Source of the DNA: Halegenticoccus tardaugens
GTDB taxonomy: Archaea; Halobacteriota; Halobacteria; Halobacteriales; Haloferacaceae
NCBI RefSeq assembly: GCF_004116405.1
Contig: NZ_SDIC01000007.1
Span: forward strand, 186,001 to 250,000
DNA length: 64,000 nucleotides
Direction: 5' to 3'
In this document: piece by piece, positions 17,837 to 26,734 of the stretch
How the letters are laid out: the number at the start of each line of letters is the position of its first letter
How positions within the stretch are numbered: the stretch's first letter is position 1
Notes under the pieces: model-generated
What the model saw: only the letters and a program-made list of their open reading frames with translations
Told to the model about the DNA's origin: nothing
Database searches by the model: none
Translations under genes and position numbers: made by a program

Positions 17837-19171
17837 TTACGCGTCGTCGATCAAACCGATCAGTGCCGCAACGGCATGCGCGCCCCGTTCGGGCGCTTGG
17901 AACGTCGGAATACCACGTTCCTCCATCTGGAGACGTTCCTCTTCAAGAGAGTCCGCTGGTCCGGCAACTGTAAAGAGGATGGGTTTATCGACCTCCTCAG
18001 CGAGAGCTTCAAGTTCTTCAATGGGATACCCGAGAGAGTCCTCGTAGATCTCGTAAACGATGACGATGTCGATGTTCTCGTCACGGGCGACAGCGTCGAT
18101 GACCTGACCAAACTTGGGTAACGGTCGACCGGTGTCGACCGGGTTTCCCGTGTAGGTGATTCCTTGTAGGAGGTCGTCAACTCGTTCTTGGGTCTCGCTT
18201 GTCAGCTTGGGGAATTCGGCGCCGCGTTCGTCGAGTTCGTCGGCAATGATGATCCCCGGGCCTGCTTGCGCCGTGACAACGCCGACGTTCCGGCCATTCG
18301 GAACGGGCGAGTTGGCGATAACGCGACTGGCGTCCAGCAGTTCCGTCACCGACGAGACAAATACGACTCCCTCCTCAGTGAGTGCATCTTCGTAGCTTAC
18401 GCGGCTTTGAATCGGTGCGGCGGTGTGAGACCGGACGAACTCGCTGAGATTCTCACTACCGACCTTATAGGCGATGATCGGCGTCTCTGCGTTTCGACAG
18501 GCTTCGAGCGTGTTCTCGATATCGTCAGTACCCTCGATGTGGACCGCAATCGCCTCGGTCCGAGGATCATCATCAAGCACCGGAATAAGTTCTGCAAAGT
18601 CAGCGGTCGCCCGGTTACCGAGTCCAAACATCGCTGACACGCCGTAGCCTTCGCGGTCAAACTGAAACGCGGAAGTGATGCCGACGCCGCCGCTTTGGGC
18701 GAGGATCGCGACGTTTCCTGTCTCAACCTTGCGGATTTCTGGGACGAACGAACCGTACAGGTCCAAATGAGGAATGCAGTACCCTGCTGTATTCGGTCCG
18801 AGAACTGTGATATCGTACTCTGTGGCGATCCGAATGACCTCCTCCTCAAGATTCTGGCCGTTCTCGTCGACTTCAGCGAATCCGCCAGCAAATATCACGG
18901 CTGCGCTGACTCCGCTCTCGCCGCACTCTTCGAGGACTTCCGGGACGATGGGGCTAGGCACACAACACAACGCTAAGTCGGCATCGACCTCACTAACTGA
19001 GTCGACGAACTCGTATCCGTAGACGCTCCCCGAACTGGAAGGATTGACCGGGTAAACGTCACCGTCATACGACTGGATATTAGTCATTGCGTCGTTCCCG
19101 AGTTTGCCGGGGGTCTTCGACGCGCCGATGACGGCAATTCCGTTCGGATCTAAGAAGTCGGCTACTCCCAT
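17837..19171 (-). CDS. ADP-forming acyl-CoA synthetase alpha-type subunit, no ATP-grasp part
   Basis: A 444-residue protein with the CoA-binding Rossmann domain (IAVIGASKTPGKLGNDAM), the succinyl-CoA-ligase-like domain (AILAQSGGVGITSAFQF) and a third flavodoxin-like domain. The loop with the catalytic His of ADP-forming acetyl-CoA synthetases appears as RSHTAAPIQS (usually SHTGSL). Full enzymes also need an ATP-grasp beta domain, fused or separate; none is adjacent, and the only beta-like sequence in the window is a pseudogene at 40578-41110. A TATA-like box near 19196 is about 25 nt upstream of the start. Confidence 0.85.
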   Translation of the reverse strand: MGVADFLDPNGIAVIGASKTPGKLGNDAMTNIQSYDGDVYPVNPSSSGSVYGYEFVDSVSEVDADLALCCVPSPIVPEVLEECGESGVSAAVIFAGGFAEVDENGQNLEEEVIRIATEYDITVLGPNTAGYCIPHLDLYGSFVPEIRKVETGNVAILAQSGGVGITSAFQFDREGYGVSAMFGLGNRATADFAELIPVLDDDPRTEAIAVHIEGTDDIENTLEACRNAETPIIAYKVGSENLSEFVRSHTAAPIQSRVSYEDALTEEGVVFVSSVTELLDASRVIANSPVPNGRNVGVVTAQAGPGIIIADELDERGAEFPKLTSETQERVDDLLQGITYTGNPVDTGRPLPKFGQVIDAVARDENIDIVIVYEIYEDSLGYPIEELEALAEEVDKPILFTVAGPADSLEEERLQMEERGIPTFQAPERGAHAVAALIGLIDDA

Positions 19172-19260
19172 ATCGGTGGAATGGCGAATGTTGTAATATA
19201 GCTTACGAAGAAACGATTATGACGGCCGGTGATCAACCGATTATTCTGATAATTGTAACT

Positions 19261-19806
19261 TCATTCCTTTTCGTACTCGAGATATTTTTGTCCTTCTTCA
19301 GTTTCCAAAAGGATGTTGTCGAAGATCGCCGCTTCGGTTTTGAACTTGTGGACGCTGTGGAGCATCGTGTTGTGGAACTGGTCGATGAGTTCACCATGCT
19401 TGACGAAGAACTCGTGCACCCAGCGTTCCATTTTGTTGTCTGTCCGGAACTGCGCGATAACGTGCCACTGGTAGTTACTATCTGCCGTGAAAAACATCAG
19501 GACGTGCGGATCGTTCTGAAGAACATCATAACATTCGCTCCAATTCTCCTCAAACTTCGGAAAGTTAAACGAGAGACGGAACAGGTAGTGGCGGAACATC
19601 TCTCGGTTCGGAAGAATCGTTTCACGGAAGATTTCCTCCTCAGACATCATCCGGAGGATCTCGTTGATACGATTGTGCGACAGCGAGATTCCGTATTCCT
19701 CTTCAAGAATCTCGCTGAGTTCTCGCGTCGACGCTGTGGGATTGGCGACGCGCGCCTTTAGAATCGTAATATCACGAGGAGAAACGTCGAATGAGTTGTC
19801 GTTCAT
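19261..19806 (-). CDS. Lrp/AsnC-like winged-helix regulator
   Basis: A 181-residue protein. Residues 1-55 form a helix-turn-helix (DITILKARVANPTASTREL, EYGISLSHNRINEILRMM), and the rest resembles a small ligand-binding or dimerisation domain with many aromatic residues. It lacks a clear RAM-domain signature, so the Lrp label is tentative. The start at 19806 is preferred over one at 19848 because a TATA-like ttttttatgg (minus strand, near 19832) sits 26 nt upstream. It lies next to the CoA-ligase alpha gene and may regulate it. Confidence 0.65.
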   Translation of the reverse strand: MNDNSFDVSPRDITILKARVANPTASTRELSEILEEEYGISLSHNRINEILRMMSEEEIFRETILPNREMFRHYLFRLSFNFPKFEENWSECYDVLQNDPHVLMFFTADSNYQWHVIAQFRTDNKMERWVHEFFVKHGELIDQFHNTMLHSVHKFKTEAAIFDNILLETEEGQKYLEYEKE

Positions 19807-19961
19807 CGTGATGAATCTGTGAAAGGCACCATAAAAAAGCTTCTCCAATCGGAAGATTGGATGTGTCGGACTGGGACGCTACCGACGCAGAGCGTCTACA
19901 ACAGTTGGGCGAGATTCGAGTGATCGAGAAGGGTGATCGTCGGGTTGTCTGTACTTGACAT

Positions 19962-20337
19962 TCACCCACGACTAAAGTCGTGGGGTTCCCTCCAGGTTGG
20001 GATAGTATGGTTCGCAGTTAGCAACCTGTTCTCGCGGGGCGAACCGGCCCTCACTACGGTCGAACAGGCGAACCGGTGGCTGTACCATCCAGCCGGTATC
20101 CCTATCTCTCTAATCGAAGATAAGATACGGGAGTACTTTTCGTCTGATGTTCTTCGCACCGTTACCGTGCGCGTTTCCGACGAACCCGCACTCGCAGACG
20201 TACAACCCGCGTTCGACGCGTTGACGCTTATCCGAGCGCCCACACGCAGAACACGTTTTCGACGTATCCCGCTCTGATGTCCCCCGTTCGAATCTGAACG
20301 CTGGCGTCAACGGCATCGGTCGACGGAGCATCACCAA
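19962..20337 (-). pseudogene. TnpB (IS200/IS605) C-terminal remnant with right-end hairpin
   Basis: On the minus strand the TnpB zinc finger is legible: TSKTCSACGRSDKRQRVERG then LYVCECGFVGNAHGNGAKNI. A stop follows, and the usual C-terminal tail appears in shifted frames. At 19965-19984 a perfect 8-bp stem with a 4-nt loop (cccacgac taaa gtcgtggg) is the typical right-end structure of these elements. The catalytic RuvC-like N-terminal two thirds are gone. The remaining bases, 19807-19961, hold no gene I can name. Confidence 0.8.
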
Positions 20338-20358
20338 AGACGGCTGCTGATGTACCTA

Positions 20359-23300
20359 TCACCGCGAGATCGCGTGGGCGAGCAGTTCGATCGGCGTCGG
20401 CGGTTCCTCACCGTCGATGCTACTGTCAGCCAGCGAACTATCTTCGGGAACTGGATCGAGGCGTCTGTCGCCGAGTTGCGTCCGACAGGACGTGCCCGGT
20501 GCGGTGACGACGTGGGCGTCGCTGTCTGCGATCTGGTCGACGAGGATATCGCCGATGGACTGGCTCATCGAGTAATGTTCGGCCTCGTAGCCGAACGACC
20601 CCGCCATGCCGCAACAGCCCGAGTCGAGCGGGTCCACCTGGTAGCCCGCACGACGGAGGACGCCGACAGCGTGGTGGTCCTTCTTCGTGGCCTTCTGGTG
20701 GCAGTGGCCGTGATAGGCCAGCGACTCAGTGGGCGCGTCCCAGTCGATGTTCTCGTCGAGGCGGAACGCGTCAAGATACTCACAGACTCCATAGGCGTTC
20801 GCTGCGACAGACTCTACGGACCGACCGTCTAGGAGGTCGAGCGCGTCAGACTGGAACATCACTGCGTCGGAGGGTTCTACGAGGACGATGTCCCACCCGT
20901 CGTCAACGCAGGGTGCGAGTGCCGCGACGTTCGAGCGCATCGTCTCCCGAGCCTTCTCGATGAACCCCTTCGAGAGCGCTGGTCGGCCGCTGTCGGTTCG
21001 GCTGGCCACGTCGACGTGTACGCCGGCGGCTTCGAGGACGCGGACCGCCGCTTTGCCGACCTCGGGGTGGCTGTAATTGGTATACGTGTCGACGAAGAAG
21101 ACGGCCGTTCGCTTGGCCTCGGCTTCGGGGACGCGCGAGCCGCCACGGGCCTCGAACCAGTCTCGGACCGTCTCGCGGTGGAATGTCGGCAGTGAGCGCT
21201 CGCGGGCGATACCTAGGGTTCGCTCGGCGATGGCTCCGGCACCGGGAAGCGACTTCACCATGTTCGAAAGCGGTGCGAGTGCACTGCCAAGAGGGGCGAG
21301 TCGGTCGAAGTTGGCGAAAAGCCTGTCGCGGACGCTCGCTCCCTGTTCTTGATGGCGGGCGTGCTGGACCTCGGTTTTCAGTTTCGCCATGTCGACCTCG
21401 CTCGGACAGTCACGCGCACAGCCCTTACAGCCGATACAGAGGTCGAGTACCTCCTCGGCGAACACGTCGTCAGTGGGGTCGTCCGGAAGGTCGCCGCTCA
21501 TCGCACGCCGAAGGAGATTCGCGCGACCTCGAGTGGCCGTGATCTCCTCGTTGGCTGCGCGATAGGTCGGGCACATGACGCCGCCGGTGGTCTCCTGTTC
21601 ACCCCGGCAGCCACCGCACCCGTGACAGAGTTCGACCATCCCCTGCATTCCGTTCTCGTTTCGCCAGTTCAACGTCGGCTCGAAGCCAGCGTCGTAACTG
21701 TAGGCATCGTCGTACCGGAGGTTCTCGAGCATGTCATGGTCTCCGCAGACGGCTCCAGGGTTAAGCAGCCAGTCGGGGTCGAACGCCGTCTTCAGATTGC
21801 GGAACGTCTTCCAGAGTTCGTCGCCGTACAGTTTCCGGTTCCACTGGGTGCGCGCTCGGCCGTCGCCGTGTTCGCCGGAGACGGAGCCGCCAAACTCGAC
21901 AACCATGTCGGTTATCTCATCGGCGATGGTAACCATGTCCTCGCGGTCGCGTCCGGCTTTTGTGTTTATCAGCGGGCGAACGTGGAGGACGCCGGGCCCA
22001 GCGTGGGCGTAGAACGCCGCGTCGATGTCGCGACCCATCTCAACGAGCAGCGACTGGAACCGCTCAACGAACGTGGGAAGGTGCTCAGGTGGAATCGCAC
22101 AGTCCTCGATGAAGCTAATGTGCTTCTCGTCGGACGTTCGCGAGAGCAGTATTGGAAGTCCTGCCTTGCGTAGCTTCCAGAACTTCTCTCGCTCGGTGGC
22201 CTCGTGGGCCTCAAGGCCCTCAAAGGAGAGCGTCTCGTCGTCGTCCAAACGATCTGTGGATTCAGTCGCCTCGCCGTCGTCCTTGGGGGCGCGGTCGGCG
22301 AGGAGGTTGGCGGTCTGTGAGCGCCCGTGATCGTCATCCGCGGCGTAGAACTCGACTAGCAGAGCGGCTTGGGCACCGTCGGGAACGAGCGCTGCGACCT
22401 CCTCAAATTCGGCCGTTTCGCGAGCGAGACCGATGAGGACGTCATCGATAAGTTCGACCGCCGCTGGGTCGTGCTTGAGAACGTACTGGACGTCGGTCAC
22501 GGCCTCAAGGACGCTCTCGTAGAACAACAGCGACACCGCCTTTGTCTCGGGAAGGGGTTCGAGCGAGAGTTCGGCTTCGGTGACGATAGCGAGAGTGCCT
22601 TCGCTCCCGGCCAGCAACCGTGCAAGGTTGACAGCTCCTGTCTCGGCCTCCTTAACGAGTACGTCGAGATTGTAGCCGGAGACGTTGCGCTTCAGGTTCG
22701 GGAATTGGTTTCGGATCTCGTCGCTCTCATCGTCAAGGAGGCGAACGAGTTCCGCGAAGACGCGTTCGAGGATATTCCCTCCCGGATCCGCTTGCTCGCG
22801 CAGGTCGCCGACATCTACCTCGCCGAGCGTGGCAACCGTTCCGTCGGCGAGCACGACTTCGCACTCTTCGACATACGCGTCCGTCTTTCCGTACATCAGC
22901 GAGTGCGCACCTGTCGAGTTGTTTCCGATAGCGCCGCCGACGACGCTGCGGTCGCCCGCCGCCGGGTCCGGCGCAAACTTCAGACCGTGCGGCGCGAGCT
23001 GTTCGTTGAGGTCCGCGAGAACAACACCGGTCTGAACACGCGTCAGCTGGGCATCGGGATCGATGTCGACGATATCGTCCATGTACCGGGTGAAATCGAG
23101 GACGACCGCCTCATTGACTGCCTGTCCGGCGAGACTCGTCCCACCACCGCGCGGGAGAACAGGAATTTCTCGTTCGGCGCAGTAGGAGACGATACTCGCG
23201 ATGTCTGCGGTCGATCTCGGGAAGACGACGCCGATAGGGACCGCCTCGTAGGCGGAGGCGTCGGTCGCGTACAGCTGCCGGGTGTACTGGTCGAAGCGCA

Positions 23301-23442
23301 CGTCACCGTCAACGCACGAGTCGAGATCGCGGACGAGACCCGGTCGGTCGACATCGTCCGAGACGTAGTCATACTCGGCACGCGCGTCCGCCGTTGGTTC
23401 AGTATCGGTATCGTCGCCAGCAATGGTAGGGTTCGTAGTCAT
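20359..23442 (-). CDS. FAD-linked oxidase fused to Fe-S/CCG domains (D-lactate/glycolate dehydrogenase-like)
   Basis: A 1027-residue fusion. Residues about 75-310 form the FAD-binding PCMH domain (LPRGGGTSLAGQAVNEAVVL), about 310-590 the FAD-oxidase C-terminal domain (SGEHGDGRARTQWNRKLYG), about 615-740 a ferredoxin-like part with CHGCGGC and CIGCKGCARDCP, and the C-terminal part a CCG/heterodisulfide-reductase-like domain (HGHCHQKATKKDHH, GCCGMAGSFGYEAEHYSMSQ). Family members oxidise D-2-hydroxyacids such as D-lactate or glycolate and pass electrons to membrane carriers. It stands alone between IS debris and a thioesterase gene. The substrate is unassigned. Confidence 0.88.
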   Translation of the reverse strand: MTTNPTIAGDDTDTEPTADARAEYDYVSDDVDRPGLVRDLDSCVDGDVRFDQYTRQLYATDASAYEAVPIGVVFPRSTADIASIVSYCAEREIPVLPRGGGTSLAGQAVNEAVVLDFTRYMDDIVDIDPDAQLTRVQTGVVLADLNEQLAPHGLKFAPDPAAGDRSVVGGAIGNNSTGAHSLMYGKTDAYVEECEVVLADGTVATLGEVDVGDLREQADPGGNILERVFAELVRLLDDESDEIRNQFPNLKRNVSGYNLDVLVKEAETGAVNLARLLAGSEGTLAIVTEAELSLEPLPETKAVSLLFYESVLEAVTDVQYVLKHDPAAVELIDDVLIGLARETAEFEEVAALVPDGAQAALLVEFYAADDDHGRSQTANLLADRAPKDDGEATESTDRLDDDETLSFEGLEAHEATEREKFWKLRKAGLPILLSRTSDEKHISFIEDCAIPPEHLPTFVERFQSLLVEMGRDIDAAFYAHAGPGVLHVRPLINTKAGRDREDMVTIADEITDMVVEFGGSVSGEHGDGRARTQWNRKLYGDELWKTFRNLKTAFDPDWLLNPGAVCGDHDMLENLRYDDAYSYDAGFEPTLNWRNENGMQGMVELCHGCGGCRGEQETTGGVMCPTYRAANEEITATRGRANLLRRAMSGDLPDDPTDDVFAEEVLDLCIGCKGCARDCPSEVDMAKLKTEVQHARHQEQGASVRDRLFANFDRLAPLGSALAPLSNMVKSLPGAGAIAERTLGIARERSLPTFHRETVRDWFEARGGSRVPEAEAKRTAVFFVDTYTNYSHPEVGKAAVRVLEAAGVHVDVASRTDSGRPALSKGFIEKARETMRSNVAALAPCVDDGWDIVLVEPSDAVMFQSDALDLLDGRSVESVAANAYGVCEYLDAFRLDENIDWDAPTESLAYHGHCHQKATKKDHHAVGVLRRAGYQVDPLDSGCCGMAGSFGYEAEHYSMSQSIGDILVDQIADSDAHVVTAPGTSCRTQLGDRRLDPVPEDSSLADSSIDGEEPPTPIELLAHAISR

Positions 23443-23868
23443 AACTCGGTCAGATGACGACTACGGCCAACGAGAGTAGCACCGAACCGATGGGATTCCG
23501 TTCTGTCGTGCACCGGTTCGATCTGTCCGTGTCGCACCATGGTCATCGGTTCATGAGACGAGCAAGCAACGTTGCTGTTTCGGTTCGTGGACAGTGGTAC
23601 CCAATCGACCTGCCGAACCCAATCCTGGAATCCCTTCGAAATCGTTCTCAACGAAGGTGACAAGACATCGCCTGAGTCGGTCGTCTCCCAGCGTTAGTGT
23701 TCATCTATGACAGTGTGTTGCATGGTAAGAGTTATAAATTCACTCATTATAACCCTGACAAATGTTTTTAATCATACTTAAACTCAACTCTTTATCAGAG
23801 ATTATCTCCTGCCCATGGGCGTGGCAATAGACTTATACAATCCCCGGACTCGTTTCGAGTATCGACGC

Positions 23869-24276
23869 ATGAGTTTCACACGTACTTGGACCGTTCGATT
23901 TTCGGATACGGACCCGTTTGGAATCGCACACTATCCGCGAATGATCGACGCACTCCACGAGACCTCAGATATGTTCATGGAGCAAATCGGCTGGCCCTAC
24001 TGGGAACTCCACGAGCGACACGAACTAGGTCTCCCTCTTGTCTCGATAGAGTTCGACTTCCATGGACAAGTGAAGGGGGGCGACGAGGTCGAGATCGAAC
24101 TGCAGACGGTCGTCGGAGAGTCTAGTGTTCGGTTCGACTACCGCGCGACCCACGACGGTGAGGTCGTCTTCGACGGAGTTGAACACCGCGTCTGTGTTCC
24201 GGTCAGCGGCGACCACAGCGTTACGATCCCCGATGACCTGCGAGACGCCCTGGAGGGCGGTGCTGATACCAGTTGA
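23869..24276 (+). CDS. 4-hydroxybenzoyl-CoA-type (hot-dog) acyl-CoA thioesterase
   Basis: A 135-residue hot-dog-fold protein. The N-terminal signature RFSDTDPFGIAHYPRMIDAL contains the catalytic Asp and the conserved GIAHYP of the 4-hydroxybenzoyl-CoA thioesterase / YbgC family, which hydrolyses aromatic or short acyl-CoAs. The ATG at 23869 fits the family start; an upstream ATG at 23815 would add 18 residues without similarity. A TATA-like acttataca lies at about 23831. It converges on the DUF3179 gene. Aromatic-CoA hydrolysis would fit the island. Confidence 0.8.
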   Translation: MSFTRTWTVRFSDTDPFGIAHYPRMIDALHETSDMFMEQIGWPYWELHERHELGLPLVSIEFDFHGQVKGGDEVEIELQTVVGESSVRFDYRATHDGEVVFDGVEHRVCVPVSGDHSVTIPDDLRDALEGGADTS

Positions 24277-24327
24277 ACCACCTTCGGCGCTGAGTGAACA
24301 TCGCCGGAAGACGCGCAAACAGATGAT

Positions 24328-25797
24328 TCACTGAAAGCGGGGACGGTCCTTCGACCCAACTTCGACGTGGTCGTACTGTGACCGGAACGCGAAGAATAGA
24401 CCATGGCGGCCGGGAATGCGAGACAGTTCTCGGCTGTCCGCCTTACTCACAAGCGCGTCGTGAGCGACTTTCCAACGTTCGCTATTGTCGTCGACGAGTG
24501 TCTCACTGTCGCGCTCAACCGGTGTCGGTGGGGCCTCATAGACGGCGACGTCGTTTGCGGGATCGCGAAGGACGACTATCGCCCGCCCGTCGATCACGTC
24601 TGTCTCGACGGTGTTTTCGTCGATTTCTTCGATTGGATAGACGTGGACGGTCGCCCCGTCGTCGGTGACTACTCCGTAGACGTCGGTTTTCTCCGGTAAC
24701 TGCCCTTCTTCGGTCCCTAACCCAGGCTGTACTGCATTCTCGTCATTCCAATAGTGGCGGAAGAACCCAATGTTGTTCTCGTAGAAGTAATAGTCAAAGT
24801 CGTACCCAGTTTCGATGTCAAGTACGAAGCTCTCGGGATGCGTTTTGCGCCACTCTCTCCACGTGGTCTGCGTGACCGGACGGATATCGAGACGGACGTC
24901 GGACTTATCATCGAGATACTCGCCCGCAATCGGCACTCCGCGATGTTGGCTCCAGAGACTCTCGGTCTGCTCGTCGAACATAATCTTGTTCCCTGTGAGC
25001 AACATTCCCGTATTGTTGAATGTTAGTGTTCGGTCGCCGACGTTCCGGTCGTAGCAGATGGGAGCGTTACAGAGCGTACAGAAGCTAAGTGTCACCGATT
25101 CATCCTCGAGCGTGAGGTTCGCAAGTTCGTGGGGAAACAGCACCCATCGGGGAACAGCGTAAGCGGTGTCATCGACGGTGAGGCCGAAGACGGTGTCAGT
25201 TGGTCGAAGATAACGGTCGTAATCTCCCTCCATCTCGTTTCCTTCTATGTCTATCGAGACGGCGTCGCCGGGAACAAAGTTTGGTTCGTTACACGCAGCG
25301 AGGAACGACGGATCACAGTTCCCCCAGCGAACATCTCGGAGGTCGAACGCTCGCGGTTCAGCGTCGAGTAGTCGACCAACCGGTGGAAGGAACGACCGGT
25401 AGAGTTGTAGTTTCCATTCATCGAATCCTTCAAGCGGGTCGATATCCTGTTGTGAGTACCAGCTCTCCCACTCGACCCAAGCGTACTTGGAGTCGTAGTC
25501 TGGTTCAGCGATGCGCCGCAATGCGTCGCGGGCGCCTGGCCAGCGTGCTTCCGGCAGTTCGAGGTACCGCGGTGGACTGTGCTCTCGAAGCACCTCAGGG
25601 AAGCCAAACTGGTCCCAGTTGCTGGCTATCTCGTGAATCATCAGTATCTCGATCAAGTGCGGCACGACACGTCGATCACCCTTCGTATTGATCTCGTCGA
25701 GTGCCGCTGCATGGACGTCCGCGTCACGAACTAAGAGATTCGCGACGAGTTCGTCGAGGTCGTCGTATCTATCGTTGGCAGGTTGTGACACGCCCAT
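24328..25797 (-). CDS. DUF3179-domain protein
   Basis: A 489-residue protein. The first 170 residues include a helical, HEAT-like part (RRVVPHLIEILMIHEIAS). From about residue 180 it matches DUF3179 proteins: VTLSFCTLCNAPICYDRNV with a C-x2-C pair, ESLWSQHRGVPIAGEY, and TTWREWRKTHPESFVLDI. The function of DUF3179 is not established. No signal peptide is visible. The ATG at 25797 (MGVSQPAND) is preferred to one seven codons upstream. It overlaps nothing and lies between the thioesterase and UspA genes. Confidence 0.75.
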   Translation of the reverse strand: MGVSQPANDRYDDLDELVANLLVRDADVHAAALDEINTKGDRRVVPHLIEILMIHEIASNWDQFGFPEVLREHSPPRYLELPEARWPGARDALRRIAEPDYDSKYAWVEWESWYSQQDIDPLEGFDEWKLQLYRSFLPPVGRLLDAEPRAFDLRDVRWGNCDPSFLAACNEPNFVPGDAVSIDIEGNEMEGDYDRYLRPTDTVFGLTVDDTAYAVPRWVLFPHELANLTLEDESVTLSFCTLCNAPICYDRNVGDRTLTFNNTGMLLTGNKIMFDEQTESLWSQHRGVPIAGEYLDDKSDVRLDIRPVTQTTWREWRKTHPESFVLDIETGYDFDYYFYENNIGFFRHYWNDENAVQPGLGTEEGQLPEKTDVYGVVTDDGATVHVYPIEEIDENTVETDVIDGRAIVVLRDPANDVAVYEAPPTPVERDSETLVDDNSERWKVAHDALVSKADSRELSRIPGRHGLFFAFRSQYDHVEVGSKDRPRFQ

Positions 25798-26057
25798 CCA
25801 TGCGGTAGTCACGCACAAAAACTACACCATTCGTCTGCAGGTTACCAGTCGCCGACGCTCCAAATTGACATCCAAGACCGTTATTGGGGCCGTTTTTTGG
25901 TGGGTGAGATACGGAGACAACCGAACTGTACTGCAAAATGACAAAAATAATATAACGGTCGGAAGTAATTGGGTACAAACACGATGTTCAACAGATGGGA
26001 GATCACGAATCGATCGGTCGAATCCACAATGAACCAGATGGATCGGGTGATCAGTAG

Positions 26058-26447
26058 ATGAAAACGGTACTCTTCTGCATCGACACTGAGGTCGAACGGG
26101 CGAAAAACCAGGTCGCGTCGCTTACCACGCTACCGCTCGAGTCCGACCGCGTCCGAGTTATCGTCTTCCATGTCTTCCGTGGCGGTGATGAGGCAGATGC
26201 AAAGAAACTCAAATCGGTCATAGAAACCACCACGCGGCTTGAGGAGGCAGGTTTCGTCGTCAATGTACGACAGTCGAGCGGTGACGCGACCCGAAAGATC
26301 CTGGATGCGGCCGACGAACTTGACGCCGATGTGATAAGCATCGCCGGCAGAAAGCGGTCGCCGACCGGAAAAGCACTTTTCGGGAGCGTCACGCAAGACG
26401 TAATTCTCAAATCTGAGAGACCAGTGATACTCAGTACAGCCGGGTAG
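26058..26447 (+). CDS. UspA-type universal stress protein, copy 1
   Basis: A 129-residue nucleotide-binding alpha/beta protein. The C-terminal USP signature SIAGRKRSPTGKALFGSVTQ corresponds to the ATP-binding loop. It is paralogous to the protein at 58363-58758. Both sit next to a YjiH-like membrane-protein gene: here 287 bp upstream in the same direction. USP proteins often bind ATP and modulate a transporter or a stress response; a regulatory partnership with the transporter is inferred from the repeated neighbourhood. Confidence 0.88.
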   Translation: MKTVLFCIDTEVERAKNQVASLTTLPLESDRVRVIVFHVFRGGDEADAKKLKSVIETTTRLEEAGFVVNVRQSSGDATRKILDAADELDADVISIAGRKRSPTGKALFGSVTQDVILKSERPVILSTAG

Positions 26448-26600
26448 CGTCGTTCAATACCACCACTCAGCTTCATGAGGTTGAATAGTCAACTACGAAA
26501 CTGAGTCTACCGTTTCTTCAGGACTGGTCGTTCCAATTGGTCTCCCTGTTATCTTGGTAACCAGACCTATGATACCAATTATAAAGAACAAGGAGAATAC

Positions 26601-26618
26601 CCGCGCCTTTAGGCGCGG
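26601..26618. repeat. Perfect 7-bp hairpin, probable relic IS200/IS605 end
   Basis: The sequence ccgcgcc ttta ggcgcgg forms a perfect stem-loop followed by caggatgtcaat. This stem plus tail is the form seen at ends of haloarchaeal TnpB-type elements. It could equally act in termination between uspA and the membrane-protein gene. Confidence 0.4.
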
Positions 26619-26734
26619 CAGGATGTCAATCGTAGAATTCAGTTGTAGTATAGTTTCCTCAACGATTATTTTACTAGAATATTAGTGGACATGTGATCGG
26701 TGTTTTTATGACCCATAATACGGTTTGTCGGAAT

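Noticed and set aside
22369..23457. Long plus-strand open frame of 362 codons opposite the FAD/Fe-S oxidase
   Set aside because: It is the antisense shadow of a gene with many clear domains on the other strand; its translation matches nothing.
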